Positions 9,601 to 16,358 of a stretch of 28,165 bases of DNA are shown here, one piece after another. The position numbers and the translations under genes are program-made. The notes under the pieces were generated by a model. That model was not told the origin of the DNA. It worked only from the letters and a program-made list of their open reading frames with translations, and did no database searches. How positions within the stretch are numbered: the first letter of the stretch is position 1; each line of letters begins with the position of its first letter. This DNA is from an uncultured Collinsella sp. (GTDB lineage: Bacteria; Actinomycetota; Coriobacteriia; Coriobacteriales; Coriobacteriaceae). The stretch spans positions 1 to 28,165 of the forward strand of contig CAAEOE010000060.1 in NCBI GenBank assembly GCA_900757505.1, given 5' to 3'.

Positions 9601-10292
9601 CGACGGCGCGCCTGACCGCACTTTCCGAGTTCCAGGACCTGGGCAGCGGCATGCGCATCGCCATGCGCGACCTGGAGATTCGCGGTGCCGGCTCGCTTAT
9701 GGGAGCCGAGCAGCACGGCAACCTGTCGAGCGTGGGCTTTGACCTGTTTACGCAGATGCTGGGCCAGGCCGTGGCTGAGGCGCGCGGCGATGACGACGCC
9801 GGCGTGGAGGCGGCGAGCGTGGGTATTAACCTGCCGGCCGACTACTTCTTGTCCGAGGAGTACCTGCCGGCGGTGGATCAGCGCGTGCTCGTGTACCGTA
9901 AGCTCGCAGCGGCCGAGGACCTAGAGAGCATCGATGAGGTGCAGGAGGAGACCGAGGCTGCGCATGGCGAGCTGCCGCTGGCGGGACTCAACCTGTTCAA
10001 TCGCGCACGAATCCGCATTCGCGGCGAGCGCCTGGGGCTCGAGAGCGTCACGCTCAGTGGCGGCCGCATCACGTTTTTGGGCGTTGACGTGCCCAAGAAG
10101 GTGGCCTTTGAGCTTAAGACCCGCTATGGCGCGGTGAACTTCCCCAAGAGCCGCAAGCTGTCGGTACCCTACAAGGCAGGCGCCGGTGCGGGCAGCGGCC
10201 TGGGTCGCGGTCTCGACGCCAACGACGGCACCGGCCCCGTGGCCGCGGCACTCATGCTGCTGCAACAGCTGGGTGCTAGTGATGATGACTAA
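6660..10292 (+). CDS. mfd: Transcription-repair coupling factor Mfd
   Basis: The gene encodes 1210 residues. The ATG at 6660 has GGAGGA at 6649-6654. In order there is a UvrB-like N-terminal module (about 1-400, including GLFRVHGDTVEVFPA near residue 175) and a variable acidic/alanine-rich linker. The RNA-polymerase-interacting domain follows, starting around residue 530 (GDYVVHATHG). Next is the RecG-like DNA translocase with Walker A GDVGFGKTE (about 682-690), DEEQ (about 784), SATPIPRTMQMA and the QLKGRVGRS motif, and last the C-terminal TRCF domain. It removes RNA polymerase stalled at DNA damage and recruits UvrA. Length is slightly above the typical 1150-1180, with extra sequence in the linker and the tail. 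It appears complete. Confidence 0.97.
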   Translation: MLIHRIAAQLYTAEALQTVEAGLDAGEDVTLAVSQSGRTLMAAAQFARRPRPTVYIVSGEDAADRAARSLAAYVGLAHVCRFPERRDYPWREQAPDDAVVAQRCEALGRIVRGDNCIMVASARALLRCVPPVESRYWESTTFAVGEEIPFDEVPQRLVGMGYTNAGAADAPGLFRVHGDTVEVFPAQEKAPVRIEFFGDEIDRIRRMVSSTGQTIGNEDSIEIFPCRELALTDDAVHNMHVALYRASQDDSKLAALLEMVDARIVTPELDRFLPVMYGQTVSPLAHVSGKALVVLSEPRSLFDDCLRAYEDIEARAGEAGIDRLDGLYVRAQQLDFGAQQRLNYVSLIRAGGAVTAELKIEQPAIAGSDNRFMTRIQEVVGKRYACVFAIPDRGARESMELTFGDEGITFEESLTAAPENAGAIGDRVRVAAADSADRAARQEAHAFIRERKADALNARSLEAGAAQAAAGAAVPTISRGRVTFVDAALPQGVVVPDANLAVFSIADLNARMDANRARSRRKVDITQITFPFKPGDYVVHATHGIALFSEIARQEVGGKERDYFLLEYADGDKLYVPLEQVDRITRYVGPDGDKPRLTRLNTADWTRATNKARKNAKKLAFDLVDLYTRRSSITGIACPPDTPEQIEMEQSFPYDETRDQLEAIADIKADMEAPKPMDRLLCGDVGFGKTEVALRAAFKCVDSGRQVMVLCPTTILAQQHYETFFERFAPFGLEVEVLSRFRTPAQQKRALKAFAEGTIDVLIGTHRLLSADVNPKNLGLVIIDEEQRFGVQHKEQLKNLREQIDVLTLSATPIPRTMQMATSGVRDMSLITTPPTGRRPVIVHVGEYDPDVVSAAIRLEVGRGGQVYYVSNRVKTIDDAVARVHEAAPEARVGVAHGKMSPREVEDVMIEFATKKIDVLIATTIVESGIDNATANTLIIEDSQRLGLAQLYQLKGRVGRSATQAYAYFMFPGELPLTEEATARLTALSEFQDLGSGMRIAMRDLEIRGAGSLMGAEQHGNLSSVGFDLFTQMLGQAVAEARGDDDAGVEAASVGINLPADYFLSEEYLPAVDQRVLVYRKLAAAEDLESIDEVQEETEAAHGELPLAGLNLFNRARIRIRGERLGLESVTLSGGRITFLGVDVPKKVAFELKTRYGAVNFPKSRKLSVPYKAGAGAGSGLGRGLDANDGTGPVAAALMLLQQLGASDDD

Positions 10293-10305
10293 CGAGTAGG
10301 GGACG

Positions 10306-10335
10306 TGGCGGGACGAAGTCATCTTTGTCCCGCCA
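10306..10335 (+). terminator. Long hairpin after mfd
   Basis: A 13-bp stem (10306-10318 with 10323-10335, one G-T wobble, loop TCAT) begins 13 bases after the mfd stop. No T-run follows, so it may stabilise the mRNA end or act as a weak terminator. Confidence 0.45.
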
Positions 10336-10372
10336 TGTTGCAGGTTGATTCTAGGCCCATCGAAAGGAAAGC

Positions 10373-11236
10373 ATGTTCGGATACATCTATAAGAAAGATG
10401 TCGCCATTATCGCGGTTGTCCTGTGCCTTTGTCTGGGCGTGGGCAGTTTCTTCGATTATCAGATCTCGAGCGCGCTGTTCAACGTCGGCAGCATGTACGG
10501 CCGCTTTATCGAGGCCGCCGGCGAGCTGCCGTTCGAGCTGACGGCGAGCGTCGCGGGCGTTATGCTCGTACGCGCGGTGCGTCCCGACTCCAGGGGGAGC
10601 AAATGGCTCGCCGTGCTGGGCGTTCTGATCAACGTTGGCCTGGCCGGCTACGAGATCGTTTCGTCCCTGCGGGTTAGCGGTAAGCTCATTGCCGTTCAGC
10701 TGGTGCTGACGTTTGTGCTGGTCATCGCTGCCAACCTTATCATCTATCGCCTCACGCGCACGACCGAGCCCGATGAGCTCACGCGCTGGGCGTTGATGGT
10801 GCTTGCCGTGTGGGTCGCTCAGGCCATTATCCTCAACGTGATCGTCAAGCCGCTGTGGTCGCGCCCGCGCATGCGCGTGATCGAGGTGACGCAGGGGCTC
10901 GAGTTTCAGCCGTGGTGGGTGATCGGCAATCCCGACAAGTGGACCTATATCGCCGCCGGCGTGATCAAGGACGGGTTCAAGTCGTTTGCGAGCGGACACA
11001 CGGCGCATGCGGCGATCGGCCTTATGCTCGCCGGGCTTCCCGCGGCGGCTTTTAAGGAAAAACCTTCGCGTCGCCGCGTGATCTTTTGGGCGGCAGCTGT
11101 GGTCGCGGCGCTCGTCGCGTTTGGCCGCATCGTGATCGGCGCACACTTTTTGAGCGACGTGAGCTGCGGCTTTGCCCTGGTGCTGGCGCTTGAGTGTCTC
11201 GCCGCGCGCATTGCCTATCCCAACGGCGTACAATAG
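10373..11236 (+). CDS. PAP2-family membrane phosphatase
   Basis: The gene encodes 287 residues from ATG 10373, with AAAGGA upstream. It has about six to seven hydrophobic segments. The three phosphatase motifs of the PAP2 superfamily are present: K159-x4-R164-P165, S207-G208-H209 (in FASGHTAH), and R252-x5-H258-x3-D262 (GRIVIGAHFLSD). The catalytic and phosphate-binding residues are thus intact and face the outer side in known members. Substrates in this superfamily include undecaprenyl-pyrophosphate and phosphatidic acid or phosphatidylglycerol-phosphate; which one applies here cannot be told. It sits between mfd and a PLP enzyme with no obvious functional link. Confidence 0.88.
   Translation: MFGYIYKKDVAIIAVVLCLCLGVGSFFDYQISSALFNVGSMYGRFIEAAGELPFELTASVAGVMLVRAVRPDSRGSKWLAVLGVLINVGLAGYEIVSSLRVSGKLIAVQLVLTFVLVIAANLIIYRLTRTTEPDELTRWALMVLAVWVAQAIILNVIVKPLWSRPRMRVIEVTQGLEFQPWWVIGNPDKWTYIAAGVIKDGFKSFASGHTAHAAIGLMLAGLPAAAFKEKPSRRRVIFWAAAVVAALVAFGRIVIGAHFLSDVSCGFALVLALECLAARIAYPNGVQ
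11229..11234 (+). promoter_or_regulatory. Candidate -10 box for the PLP enzyme gene
   Basis: TACAAT overlaps the stop codon of the PAP2 gene and lies 48 bases before the next start. No convincing -35 box is seen. Confidence 0.3.
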
Positions 11237-11281
11237 CTCCGTTTGAATCATCTGGCCGATACCCGGTAAGAGAGGATTGCC

Positions 11282-12307
11282 ATGCTCGCGTTCAACAACG
11301 ATTATTCCCACGGCGCACACCCGGCAGTGCTGCAGGCGCTCGTCGACACCAATATGGAGCCGCAGCCCGGCTACGGTACCGATGCGCATACCGAGCGTGC
11401 CAAGCAACTTATTCGCGAGGCCTGCCAGGCGCCTGACGCCGACGTGTTTTTCCTGGTGGGCGGCACGCAGGCTAACGCGACGGTGATCGACATGCTGCTT
11501 GCGCCGTACGAGGGCGTCGTTGCTGCCGAGACTGGCCACGTCGCTTGCCACGAGGCGGGCGCCATCGAGTTTGGCGGCCACAAGGTGCTCACCATCCCCG
11601 GCTACGAGGGCAAGATGCACGCCGAGGACCTCGAGAACTATATCCAGGTGTTCTACGAAAACGAGAGCTACGAGCACACGGTGTTCCCGGGCGCCGTGTA
11701 CGTGAGTCTGTCGACCGAGTACGGCACGCTGTACTCCAAGGCCGAGCTCGCGGCGATTCATGCGGTATGCCAGAAGCGTGAGATTCCGCTGTTTGTGGAC
11801 GGCGCCCGCCTGGCCTATGCGCTGGCGTCCGATGAGTGCGATATTACCCTGCCCGAGCTGGCACAGCTGTGTGATGTGTTCTACATCGGCGTCACCAAGT
11901 GCGGCGCGCTCTGCGGCGAGGCTGTGGTGTTCTGTGGCATGCACGCCCCGGCGCATCCTATTCCGCGCATTAAGCAGCACGGCGCGCTGTTGGCCAAGGG
12001 CCGCCTGACGGGCGTCCAGTTTGAGGCGCTCTTTACCGATGGCCTGTATTTTGAGATTGGTCGCCAGGCGATTGAGACCGCTCGGGCGCTGCGTCGTGTG
12101 CTGCACGAGCGCGGCTACCAGTTCTTCTTGGAGACGCCCACGAACCAGCAGTTCGTGATTCTGCCCAACGAGGATATGGCCCGCATTCGCGAGCATGCGG
12201 CGATCGAGTACTGGGAAAAGTACGACGATACTCATACGGTGGTGCGCTTTTGCACCAGCTGGGCCACGACGCAGGAGGACATCGACGCGCTGGCGGCTGT
12301 CCTGTAG
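11282..12307 (+). CDS. Low-specificity threonine aldolase-like PLP enzyme
   Basis: The gene encodes 341 residues with GAGAGGA before the ATG. It is a fold-type I PLP enzyme of the beta-eliminating lyase/threonine aldolase family. The opening is FNNDYSHGAHPAVLQAL. The FLVGGTQANATV glycine-rich cofactor loop is at 57-68, GHVACHE (85-91) supplies the ring-stacking histidine, FVDGARLA (171-178) supplies the cofactor-binding Asp173, and Lys206 in GVTKCG is the predicted Schiff-base lysine. Known members cleave threonine or allo-threonine to glycine and acetaldehyde. A cytoplasmic enzyme of amino-acid metabolism is expected. It is a single-gene unit with its own terminator. Confidence 0.86.
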   Translation: MLAFNNDYSHGAHPAVLQALVDTNMEPQPGYGTDAHTERAKQLIREACQAPDADVFFLVGGTQANATVIDMLLAPYEGVVAAETGHVACHEAGAIEFGGHKVLTIPGYEGKMHAEDLENYIQVFYENESYEHTVFPGAVYVSLSTEYGTLYSKAELAAIHAVCQKREIPLFVDGARLAYALASDECDITLPELAQLCDVFYIGVTKCGALCGEAVVFCGMHAPAHPIPRIKQHGALLAKGRLTGVQFEALFTDGLYFEIGRQAIETARALRRVLHERGYQFFLETPTNQQFVILPNEDMARIREHAAIEYWEKYDDTHTVVRFCTSWATTQEDIDALAAVL

Positions 12308-12325
12308 CCTGATGTAATGACGAGG

Positions 12326-12368
12326 GGCCGCCTTGCGCCGGGTTTGGCGCAGGGTGGCCTTTGCTTTT
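12326..12368 (+). terminator. Intrinsic terminator after the threonine aldolase-like gene
   Basis: A 14-bp stem (12326-12339 with 12346-12359, two G-T wobbles) with loop GGGTTT is followed by TTTGCTTTT. The T-run abuts the ribosome binding site of the next gene. Confidence 0.8.
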
Positions 12369-12384
12369 GGGGGAGAAGGGTTGT

Positions 12385-12975
12385 ATGACCGAGATGTCCG
12401 AGCCGACGATTCGCCTGGCGACGCCCGAAGACGCGCCGGCGTTGCTTGCCATCTATGAGCCGTATGTGCGCCAGACGGCGATTACCTGCGAATACGAGGT
12501 GCCGAGCGTTGAGGAGTTCGCCGGGCGCATCGAGCGTACGCTCAAGCGCTATCCGTATTTGGTGATGGAGCTGGACGGGCGTCCGGTAGGCTATGCCTAT
12601 GTGAGCCCGCTCAACAGCCGTGAGGCATACGACTGGTCGGTCGAGACGTCGATCTACCTGGCGTGCGACGTGCGCCACGGCGGGCTGGGCCGCAAGTTGC
12701 ACGATACGCTCAAGCAATGTCTGATCGCGATGGGCATCACCAATATGTGCGCGCTCATTGCCGTGCCGCACGACAAGGACGACGAGTATCTGACGCACAA
12801 CAGTCAGGACTTCCATGCCCATATGGGATATCGCCTGGTGGGTGCCTTCGACCGCTGTGCCCAAAAGTTCGGTCGCTGGTACGACATGTGTTGGATGGAG
12901 CTGGTCCTAGCCGAGCGCACGCCCAACCAACCCAAACCAACCTGGTTCCCCGACCTCCCCAAACCTACCATTTAG
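12385..12975 (+). CDS. GNAT-family N-acetyltransferase, phosphinothricin-acetyltransferase-like
   Basis: The gene encodes 196 residues. ATG 12385 is chosen, with an AAGGG/GGGAGAAGGG stretch just upstream. The opening IRLATPEDAPALLAIYEPYV and the TAITCEYEVPSVEEFAGRI stretch are typical of the Pat/MnaT subgroup, which acetylates amino-acid analogues such as methionine sulfoximine or phosphinothricin. The acetyl-CoA loop region is RHGGLGRKLHDTL (about residues 95-107). The last codons and the stop lie inside a palindromic repeat (12961-12999), so the C-terminal residues PKPTI come from that repeat. It converges with the gntR gene on the other strand. Confidence 0.85.
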   Translation: MTEMSEPTIRLATPEDAPALLAIYEPYVRQTAITCEYEVPSVEEFAGRIERTLKRYPYLVMELDGRPVGYAYVSPLNSREAYDWSVETSIYLACDVRHGGLGRKLHDTLKQCLIAMGITNMCALIAVPHDKDDEYLTHNSQDFHAHMGYRLVGAFDRCAQKFGRWYDMCWMELVLAERTPNQPKPTWFPDLPKPTI

Positions 12976-12999
12976 GGACAGGTCTATTTTGGCAGGTTA
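12961..12999 (-). repeat. Palindromic repeat, copy C (inverted), between two convergent genes
   Basis: Arms CCTACCA (12964-12970) and TGGCAGG (12990-12996) enclose a 13-base centre whose reverse complement matches the centre of copy A (20369-20381) at 12 of 13 positions. The element covers the stop codons of both the acetyltransferase (TAG, 12973-12975) and the minus-strand gntR (TAA, read from 12999-12997). It may act as a two-way terminator. Confidence 0.7.
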
Positions 13000-13719
13000 G
13001 CCGATGGGCTCGGTGTATTTGGCGCGGTCGGTGCGTTGGATGCGCTTGGAGACATGGAGCGGGCGGCCGTCGGTGTCGTAGACGTAGTCGGTGATCAGGA
13101 TCAGCGCCTGCCCGCGCTCAACGTTGAGCAAAAACGCCTCGTTTTGCGAGGCATAGCACACTTCAAAGGTCTTATGCCCCTGTGCCGGTGCGCGATGGAA
13201 CTCCTGTCGCAGCGTGGCGTAGAGCGAACCGTTGATATCGCGATCGATGAGTGCCTCAAAGCTCGGTGGTAGATAGGTGGTCTCCAGGCACAGCGGCGCA
13301 TCGTCCAGATAACGCAGACGGACAAGTTTGACGAGCTTGCTGCCCACGGCGGCATCAAAGAACTTAGCTATGCTGCCGCCCGCCTTGGTAAAGCCCGAGT
13401 CCACGGTGCGCGTGGTGGGCTTCATGCCCTGGCCTTCGACCTGCTTGGTATAGCTCGAAAACACCAGGTTGTTCTCGTGGAGCGCGGGCGTGTCGGCCAC
13501 AAAGGCACCACGTCCGCGCTCGGTGCGAACCAGGCCCTCATTAACGAGCACCTTAAGGGCATGGCGCACGGTGCTGCGCGACAGCCCCGATTCGTCCATG
13601 AGTTCCATCTCGGACGGCAGCTTGTCTCCGCGCGCGTAGGTGCCGGCGGCGATGCGGTCGCGCAGCATGCCCGCCAAGCGCTCGTATTGGCTCAGTTTCT
13701 TTTTAGATGAGACGCTCAT
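12997..13719 (-). CDS. GntR-family regulator with UTRA sensor domain (regulator 1)
   Basis: The protein has 240 residues. The N-terminal winged HTH (about 8-78) contains LPSEMELMDESGLSRSTVRH and the RGRGAFVA wing. The C-terminal UTRA ligand domain (about 90-235) shows SKLVKLVRLRYLDDAPLCLE and the closing LHVSKRIQRTDRAKY. HutC-type GntR proteins bind sugars or sugar phosphates and usually act as repressors. It is divergent from the first SIS-domain gene across a 205-base intergenic region loaded with TTGTAT-type repeats, so control of that gene and of itself is the simplest reading. It ends convergently with the acetyltransferase gene inside a repeat. Confidence 0.92.
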   Translation of the reverse strand: MSVSSKKKLSQYERLAGMLRDRIAAGTYARGDKLPSEMELMDESGLSRSTVRHALKVLVNEGLVRTERGRGAFVADTPALHENNLVFSSYTKQVEGQGMKPTTRTVDSGFTKAGGSIAKFFDAAVGSKLVKLVRLRYLDDAPLCLETTYLPPSFEALIDRDINGSLYATLRQEFHRAPAQGHKTFEVCYASQNEAFLLNVERGQALILITDYVYDTDGRPLHVSKRIQRTDRAKYTEPIG

Positions 13720-13913
13720 ATTGCCAACCTATATCTAACTTGTATGCCTAACTAAGCAAGCATGTATTCAATACAAGAACAAAACTGCTGGTAACGAACA
13801 ATCGAAAACCTTACCAGCAAAATTTCTAAGACAAATATAGCATACAACTAGTCGACATAATCAAAACATGTATGTAACTTGTATGCCATCGAGAGCATCA
13901 AACGAGAAGAAAG
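13720..13913. promoter_or_regulatory. Divergent control region between gntR (regulator 1) and the first SIS gene
   Basis: This AT-rich stretch contains two identical AACTTGTATGCC boxes (13737-13748, 13876-13887) and a near-perfect palindrome CATGTAT-TCA-ATACAAG (13761-13777). It also has a reverse copy CATACAA (13841-13847) and CATGTATG (13868-13875). The TTGTAT/ATACAA core resembles half-sites of HutC-type GntR regulators. A separate 9-bp inverted repeat TGCTGGTAA (13786-13794) / TTACCAGCA (13811-13819) lies in the middle. Exact promoters are uncertain. Confidence 0.6.
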
Positions 13914-13924
13914 GCTGATGCACG

Positions 13925-14917
13925 ATGACTACTCAGGAACAGGTTAAGGATGTCGTCTCCCAGGTTTTGGCTGACAAGGCAGACAAGGGCGGTATCAAGC
14001 GCGTCGTGTGGATTGGCGCCGGCGGATCCAACGGCGGCAACTACCCTGCTCAATACTTTATGGAGCACGAGGCCACGCAGGTCGTGAGCTCCAGCTACAC
14101 CAGCAACGAATTCGTGCACGCAACCCCGGCCTACGTCAACGAGAACACCCTGGCCGTCGTCGTGTCCATGCGCGGCACCAAGGAGACCATCGTCGCCGCC
14201 CAGGTCGCCAAGGACCACGGCGCCAGCACCATCGCCATCTATGTTGACGAGTCCGGCCTCACCGAGGTCTGCGACTACAAGATCCAGTACGACAGCTTGG
14301 CCGTCGACGAGTCCTGCATGGGCCGCACCAACTCCGCCGTCGTGACCATGATCGCCATGGAGCTTACGCAGCAGACCGAGGGCTATGCCGAGTACGAGAC
14401 CGCTATGGCCGCGTTCGACTTGGTCGACCCCATCTATCGCAAGGCCGTCGAGTACACCCGTCCGCTTGCTGCCAAGTGGGCCGAGCAGAACGCCGACAAG
14501 CCCTGCATCAACGTCATGGCTCAGGGTCCGCTCTTTGGTGCCGCCTACGTCTTTAGCATCTGCAACGTGCAGGAGATGCTGCAGATTGACTCCTGCACCA
14601 TCAACACCTGTGACTTCTTCCACGGCCCCTTCGAGATCCTGGACAAGCGCACCTCGCTGTTCCAGCTCATCAGCGTCGGCCGCAGCCGCTGCAACGACGA
14701 GCGCGGCATCCGCTTTGTCAACCAGTACGGTGGCGAGCGCGTCTATCAGCTCGACGCCAAGGAGCTCGGCCTCAACGACATCAAGGACAGCGTGAGCGAG
14801 TACTTCAACCACCTGATCTTCGCCCCGATCCTCAACAACGTCTACATGCGCGCGCTCTCTGCCGTCACCCACAAGGACTACATGACGCGCCGCTACATGT
14901 GGAAGCTGGACTACTAG
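13925..14917 (+). CDS. SIS-domain sugar-phosphate protein, divergent FrlB/AgaS-like (SIS-1)
   Basis: The gene encodes 330 residues with two SIS domains (about 20-165 and 190-310). It belongs to the same family as SIS-2 and SIS-3 of this window, related to fructoselysine-6-phosphate deglycase and other sugar-amine-phosphate enzymes. Like SIS-2 it ends RRYMWK-[L]-x-Y. Two sites differ from its paralogs. The phosphosugar loop reads SMRGTKET (81-88) rather than S-x-[SG]-G-x-T, and the usual G-E-Y-F-H-G-P motif reads C229-D230-F-F-H233-G-P. AAAGG lies ten bases before the chosen ATG at 13925; an ATG at 13918 is out of frame. Divergent transcription from regulator 1 suggests sugar-induced expression. 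Function as enzyme is likely but substrate is unknown. Confidence 0.85.
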   Translation: MTTQEQVKDVVSQVLADKADKGGIKRVVWIGAGGSNGGNYPAQYFMEHEATQVVSSSYTSNEFVHATPAYVNENTLAVVVSMRGTKETIVAAQVAKDHGASTIAIYVDESGLTEVCDYKIQYDSLAVDESCMGRTNSAVVTMIAMELTQQTEGYAEYETAMAAFDLVDPIYRKAVEYTRPLAAKWAEQNADKPCINVMAQGPLFGAAYVFSICNVQEMLQIDSCTINTCDFFHGPFEILDKRTSLFQLISVGRSRCNDERGIRFVNQYGGERVYQLDAKELGLNDIKDSVSEYFNHLIFAPILNNVYMRALSAVTHKDYMTRRYMWKLDY

Positions 14918-14953
14918 AGGATAGAGCGGCCTGACAGCTCGATGTCCTCATAA

Positions 14954-15018
14954 GTTGCGGTGGAATAGTTCCTGTTTGGGGGCCTGAAGCCTCTATTTAG
15001 GAACTATTTCACCGCAAC
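14954..15018. repeat. 20-bp inverted repeat (hairpin 1)
   Basis: The arms at 14954-14973 and 14999-15018 are complementary at 19 of 20 positions (the exception is a G-T pair) and enclose a 25-base loop. No T-run follows. It lies 36 bases after the SIS-1 stop. Confidence 0.8.
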
Positions 15019-15026
15019 AGCCAAAT

Positions 15027-15112
15027 GATCCGCTGGGGACGGAGGAAAACGGATCACTGACTCAGACCAGCCCCTCAGTGACCCGTTTTCCTCCGTCCCC
15101 AGCGGATCTTTT
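15027..15112 (+). terminator. 34-bp hairpin followed by TTTT (hairpin 2)
   Basis: The arms at 15027-15060 and 15075-15108 are complementary at 33 of 34 positions, with a 14-base loop (15061-15074). TTTT follows at 15109-15112. It can work as a terminator for SIS-1, but the length and perfection are far beyond what termination needs, so it may be a mobile or repeated element used as terminator. Confidence 0.75.
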
Positions 15113-15131
15113 CCGCTCGCCGATTTGTGTC

Positions 15132-15160
15132 TTGAAAAATGTATATAACGACTATAACGT
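15132..15160 (+). promoter_or_regulatory. Candidate promoter and operator of the EamA gene
   Basis: TTGAAA (15132-15137) and TATAAC (15153-15158) form a possible promoter with a 15-base spacer. ACGACTATAACGT (15148-15160) matches the ACGT-N5-ACGT motif at one mismatch, shared with the PTS operon and regulator 2. Two ATAACG hexamers lie nine bases apart (15145-15150, 15154-15159). Confidence 0.5.
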
Positions 15161-15199
15161 AGTGTGAAACATATTGGAAACAATACCGAGGAGGCTGCG

Positions 15200-16282
15200 T
15201 TGAAGAAAAGCAATCTGGGCTATGTGCTGGTGCTGATCGCCGCGCTTATGTGGGGCAGCATCGGAATCTTTGTAAACGGCATCTCGGCCATGGGTGTTTC
15301 GTCTCAGAGCATGGCGGCCTTTCGCCTGTTGTCGGGTGCCGTCTTAATGGCTCCGGTCTTGGCGTTCATGGGTTGCCAGGGAGGCGATCGTGAGGGAAAA
15401 GCATCGGGTCCCCTGGCACTGTTCAAGGCAAGTCCTAAAGAGCTTGTTCCCTGTGCGCTTCTTGGCATTATCGGCCTCGCCACCGCTAACACGCTTTATT
15501 ACGAGTGCATGGGCGAGGTGGGCATGTCCACGGCCTCGGTGCTGCTCTACACCTCGCCGGTGTTTGGCGTCATGCTCGGCCGCGTGCTTTATCGCGAGGA
15601 TGTGACTCCCAACAAGCTCGTTGCCATCGCTTTTAATATCGGTGGCTGTGTACTTGCAGTGACCAATGGCGACCTTTCCGGTTTCCATTTTTCGGTTTGG
15701 GGCGTCACGTCGGGCGTGATCGCGGGCTTTTGTGGCGCGTCGCTCGCGGTGTTTAGCCGGATAGCAACCAAGACGGTCCACCCGCTGGCTGTCACGTTTT
15801 GGGGCCTTGTTTTTGGCGGTACGGTTATGGCGGCTATCGCGGCTCCGTGGCCAGATGTCGCCGCGGCAATGTCGCCACAGCTGCTGCTGCTGTTCTTTGG
15901 TTTTGGACTCATCCCTACAGCCGTGGCCTATGTCTTATATATGCAGGGTCTGTCCATGGGGCTCGAGACGTCGAAAGTTCCCGTCGTAATGTCATTCGAG
16001 ACGGTCGTCACCGTACTGGTGGGCATTGGTGTCTACGCCGAGCCCGCCGGCGCGATTAAAGTCCTGGGCATCGTGCTGGTGCTCGCGTCCATCCTGATTA
16101 TGAACACCGACTTCTCCAAGCTGCGCAACAGTGTGTTTGTCGGTCATGTCATTGAGAGCATGACCTTTAAGCCCAACGCGTGGTGGACCGAAAAATCTCA
16201 GGACATGGATCTGTTTAAGGAACGCACCGGCATTGCGCTGGAACCCACCGTACAGGAAAGCCCCTGGTACTTCGTGCGATAG
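15200..16282 (+). CDS. EamA/DMT-superfamily transporter with unusual C-terminal tail
   Basis: The gene encodes 360 residues. The TTG at 15200 is chosen because GAGGAGG (15188-15194) is five bases upstream; a GTG at 15164 is the alternative. Residues 1-301 carry about ten transmembrane helices in two EamA repeats (first begins YVLVLIAALMWGSIGIF; second has VWGVTSGVIAGF). Residues 302-360 form a soluble Trp-containing tail (FKPNAWWTEKSQDMDLFKE) that the family usually lacks. DMT carriers often export amino acids or other metabolites. Its upstream site shares the ACGT-N5-ACGT motif with the PTS operon, so it is probably co-regulated with sugar uptake. Export of an amine freed from the sugar is a hypothesis. 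Confidence 0.85.
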   Translation: MKKSNLGYVLVLIAALMWGSIGIFVNGISAMGVSSQSMAAFRLLSGAVLMAPVLAFMGCQGGDREGKASGPLALFKASPKELVPCALLGIIGLATANTLYYECMGEVGMSTASVLLYTSPVFGVMLGRVLYREDVTPNKLVAIAFNIGGCVLAVTNGDLSGFHFSVWGVTSGVIAGFCGASLAVFSRIATKTVHPLAVTFWGLVFGGTVMAAIAAPWPDVAAAMSPQLLLLFFGFGLIPTAVAYVLYMQGLSMGLETSKVPVVMSFETVVTVLVGIGVYAEPAGAIKVLGIVLVLASILIMNTDFSKLRNSVFVGHVIESMTFKPNAWWTEKSQDMDLFKERTGIALEPTVQESPWYFVR

Positions 16283-16358
16283 GGGATTGCGCGCAGGGTC
16301 TGACCTGGGGTTTCCAGCTAGCGCCGGCCTACCTAGCCAAACGTTTCGAGTACGTTAA

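Noticed and set aside
6408..9716. An 1102-codon open frame on the minus strand
   Set aside because: It lies antisense to mfd, is rich in His, Arg and Ala as expected from the reverse frame of GC-rich coding DNA, and has no recognisable domain. Mfd on the plus strand is certain.
10319..12235. A 638-codon open frame on the minus strand
   Set aside because: It is opposite the PAP2 and threonine aldolase-like genes, both with intact catalytic motifs. Its composition is that of a mirror frame.
15164..15199. Twelve-codon N-terminal extension of the EamA protein from GTG 15164
   Set aside because: The GTG falls right after the operator-like site with no ribosome binding site, whereas TTG 15200 has GAGGAGG at ideal spacing.
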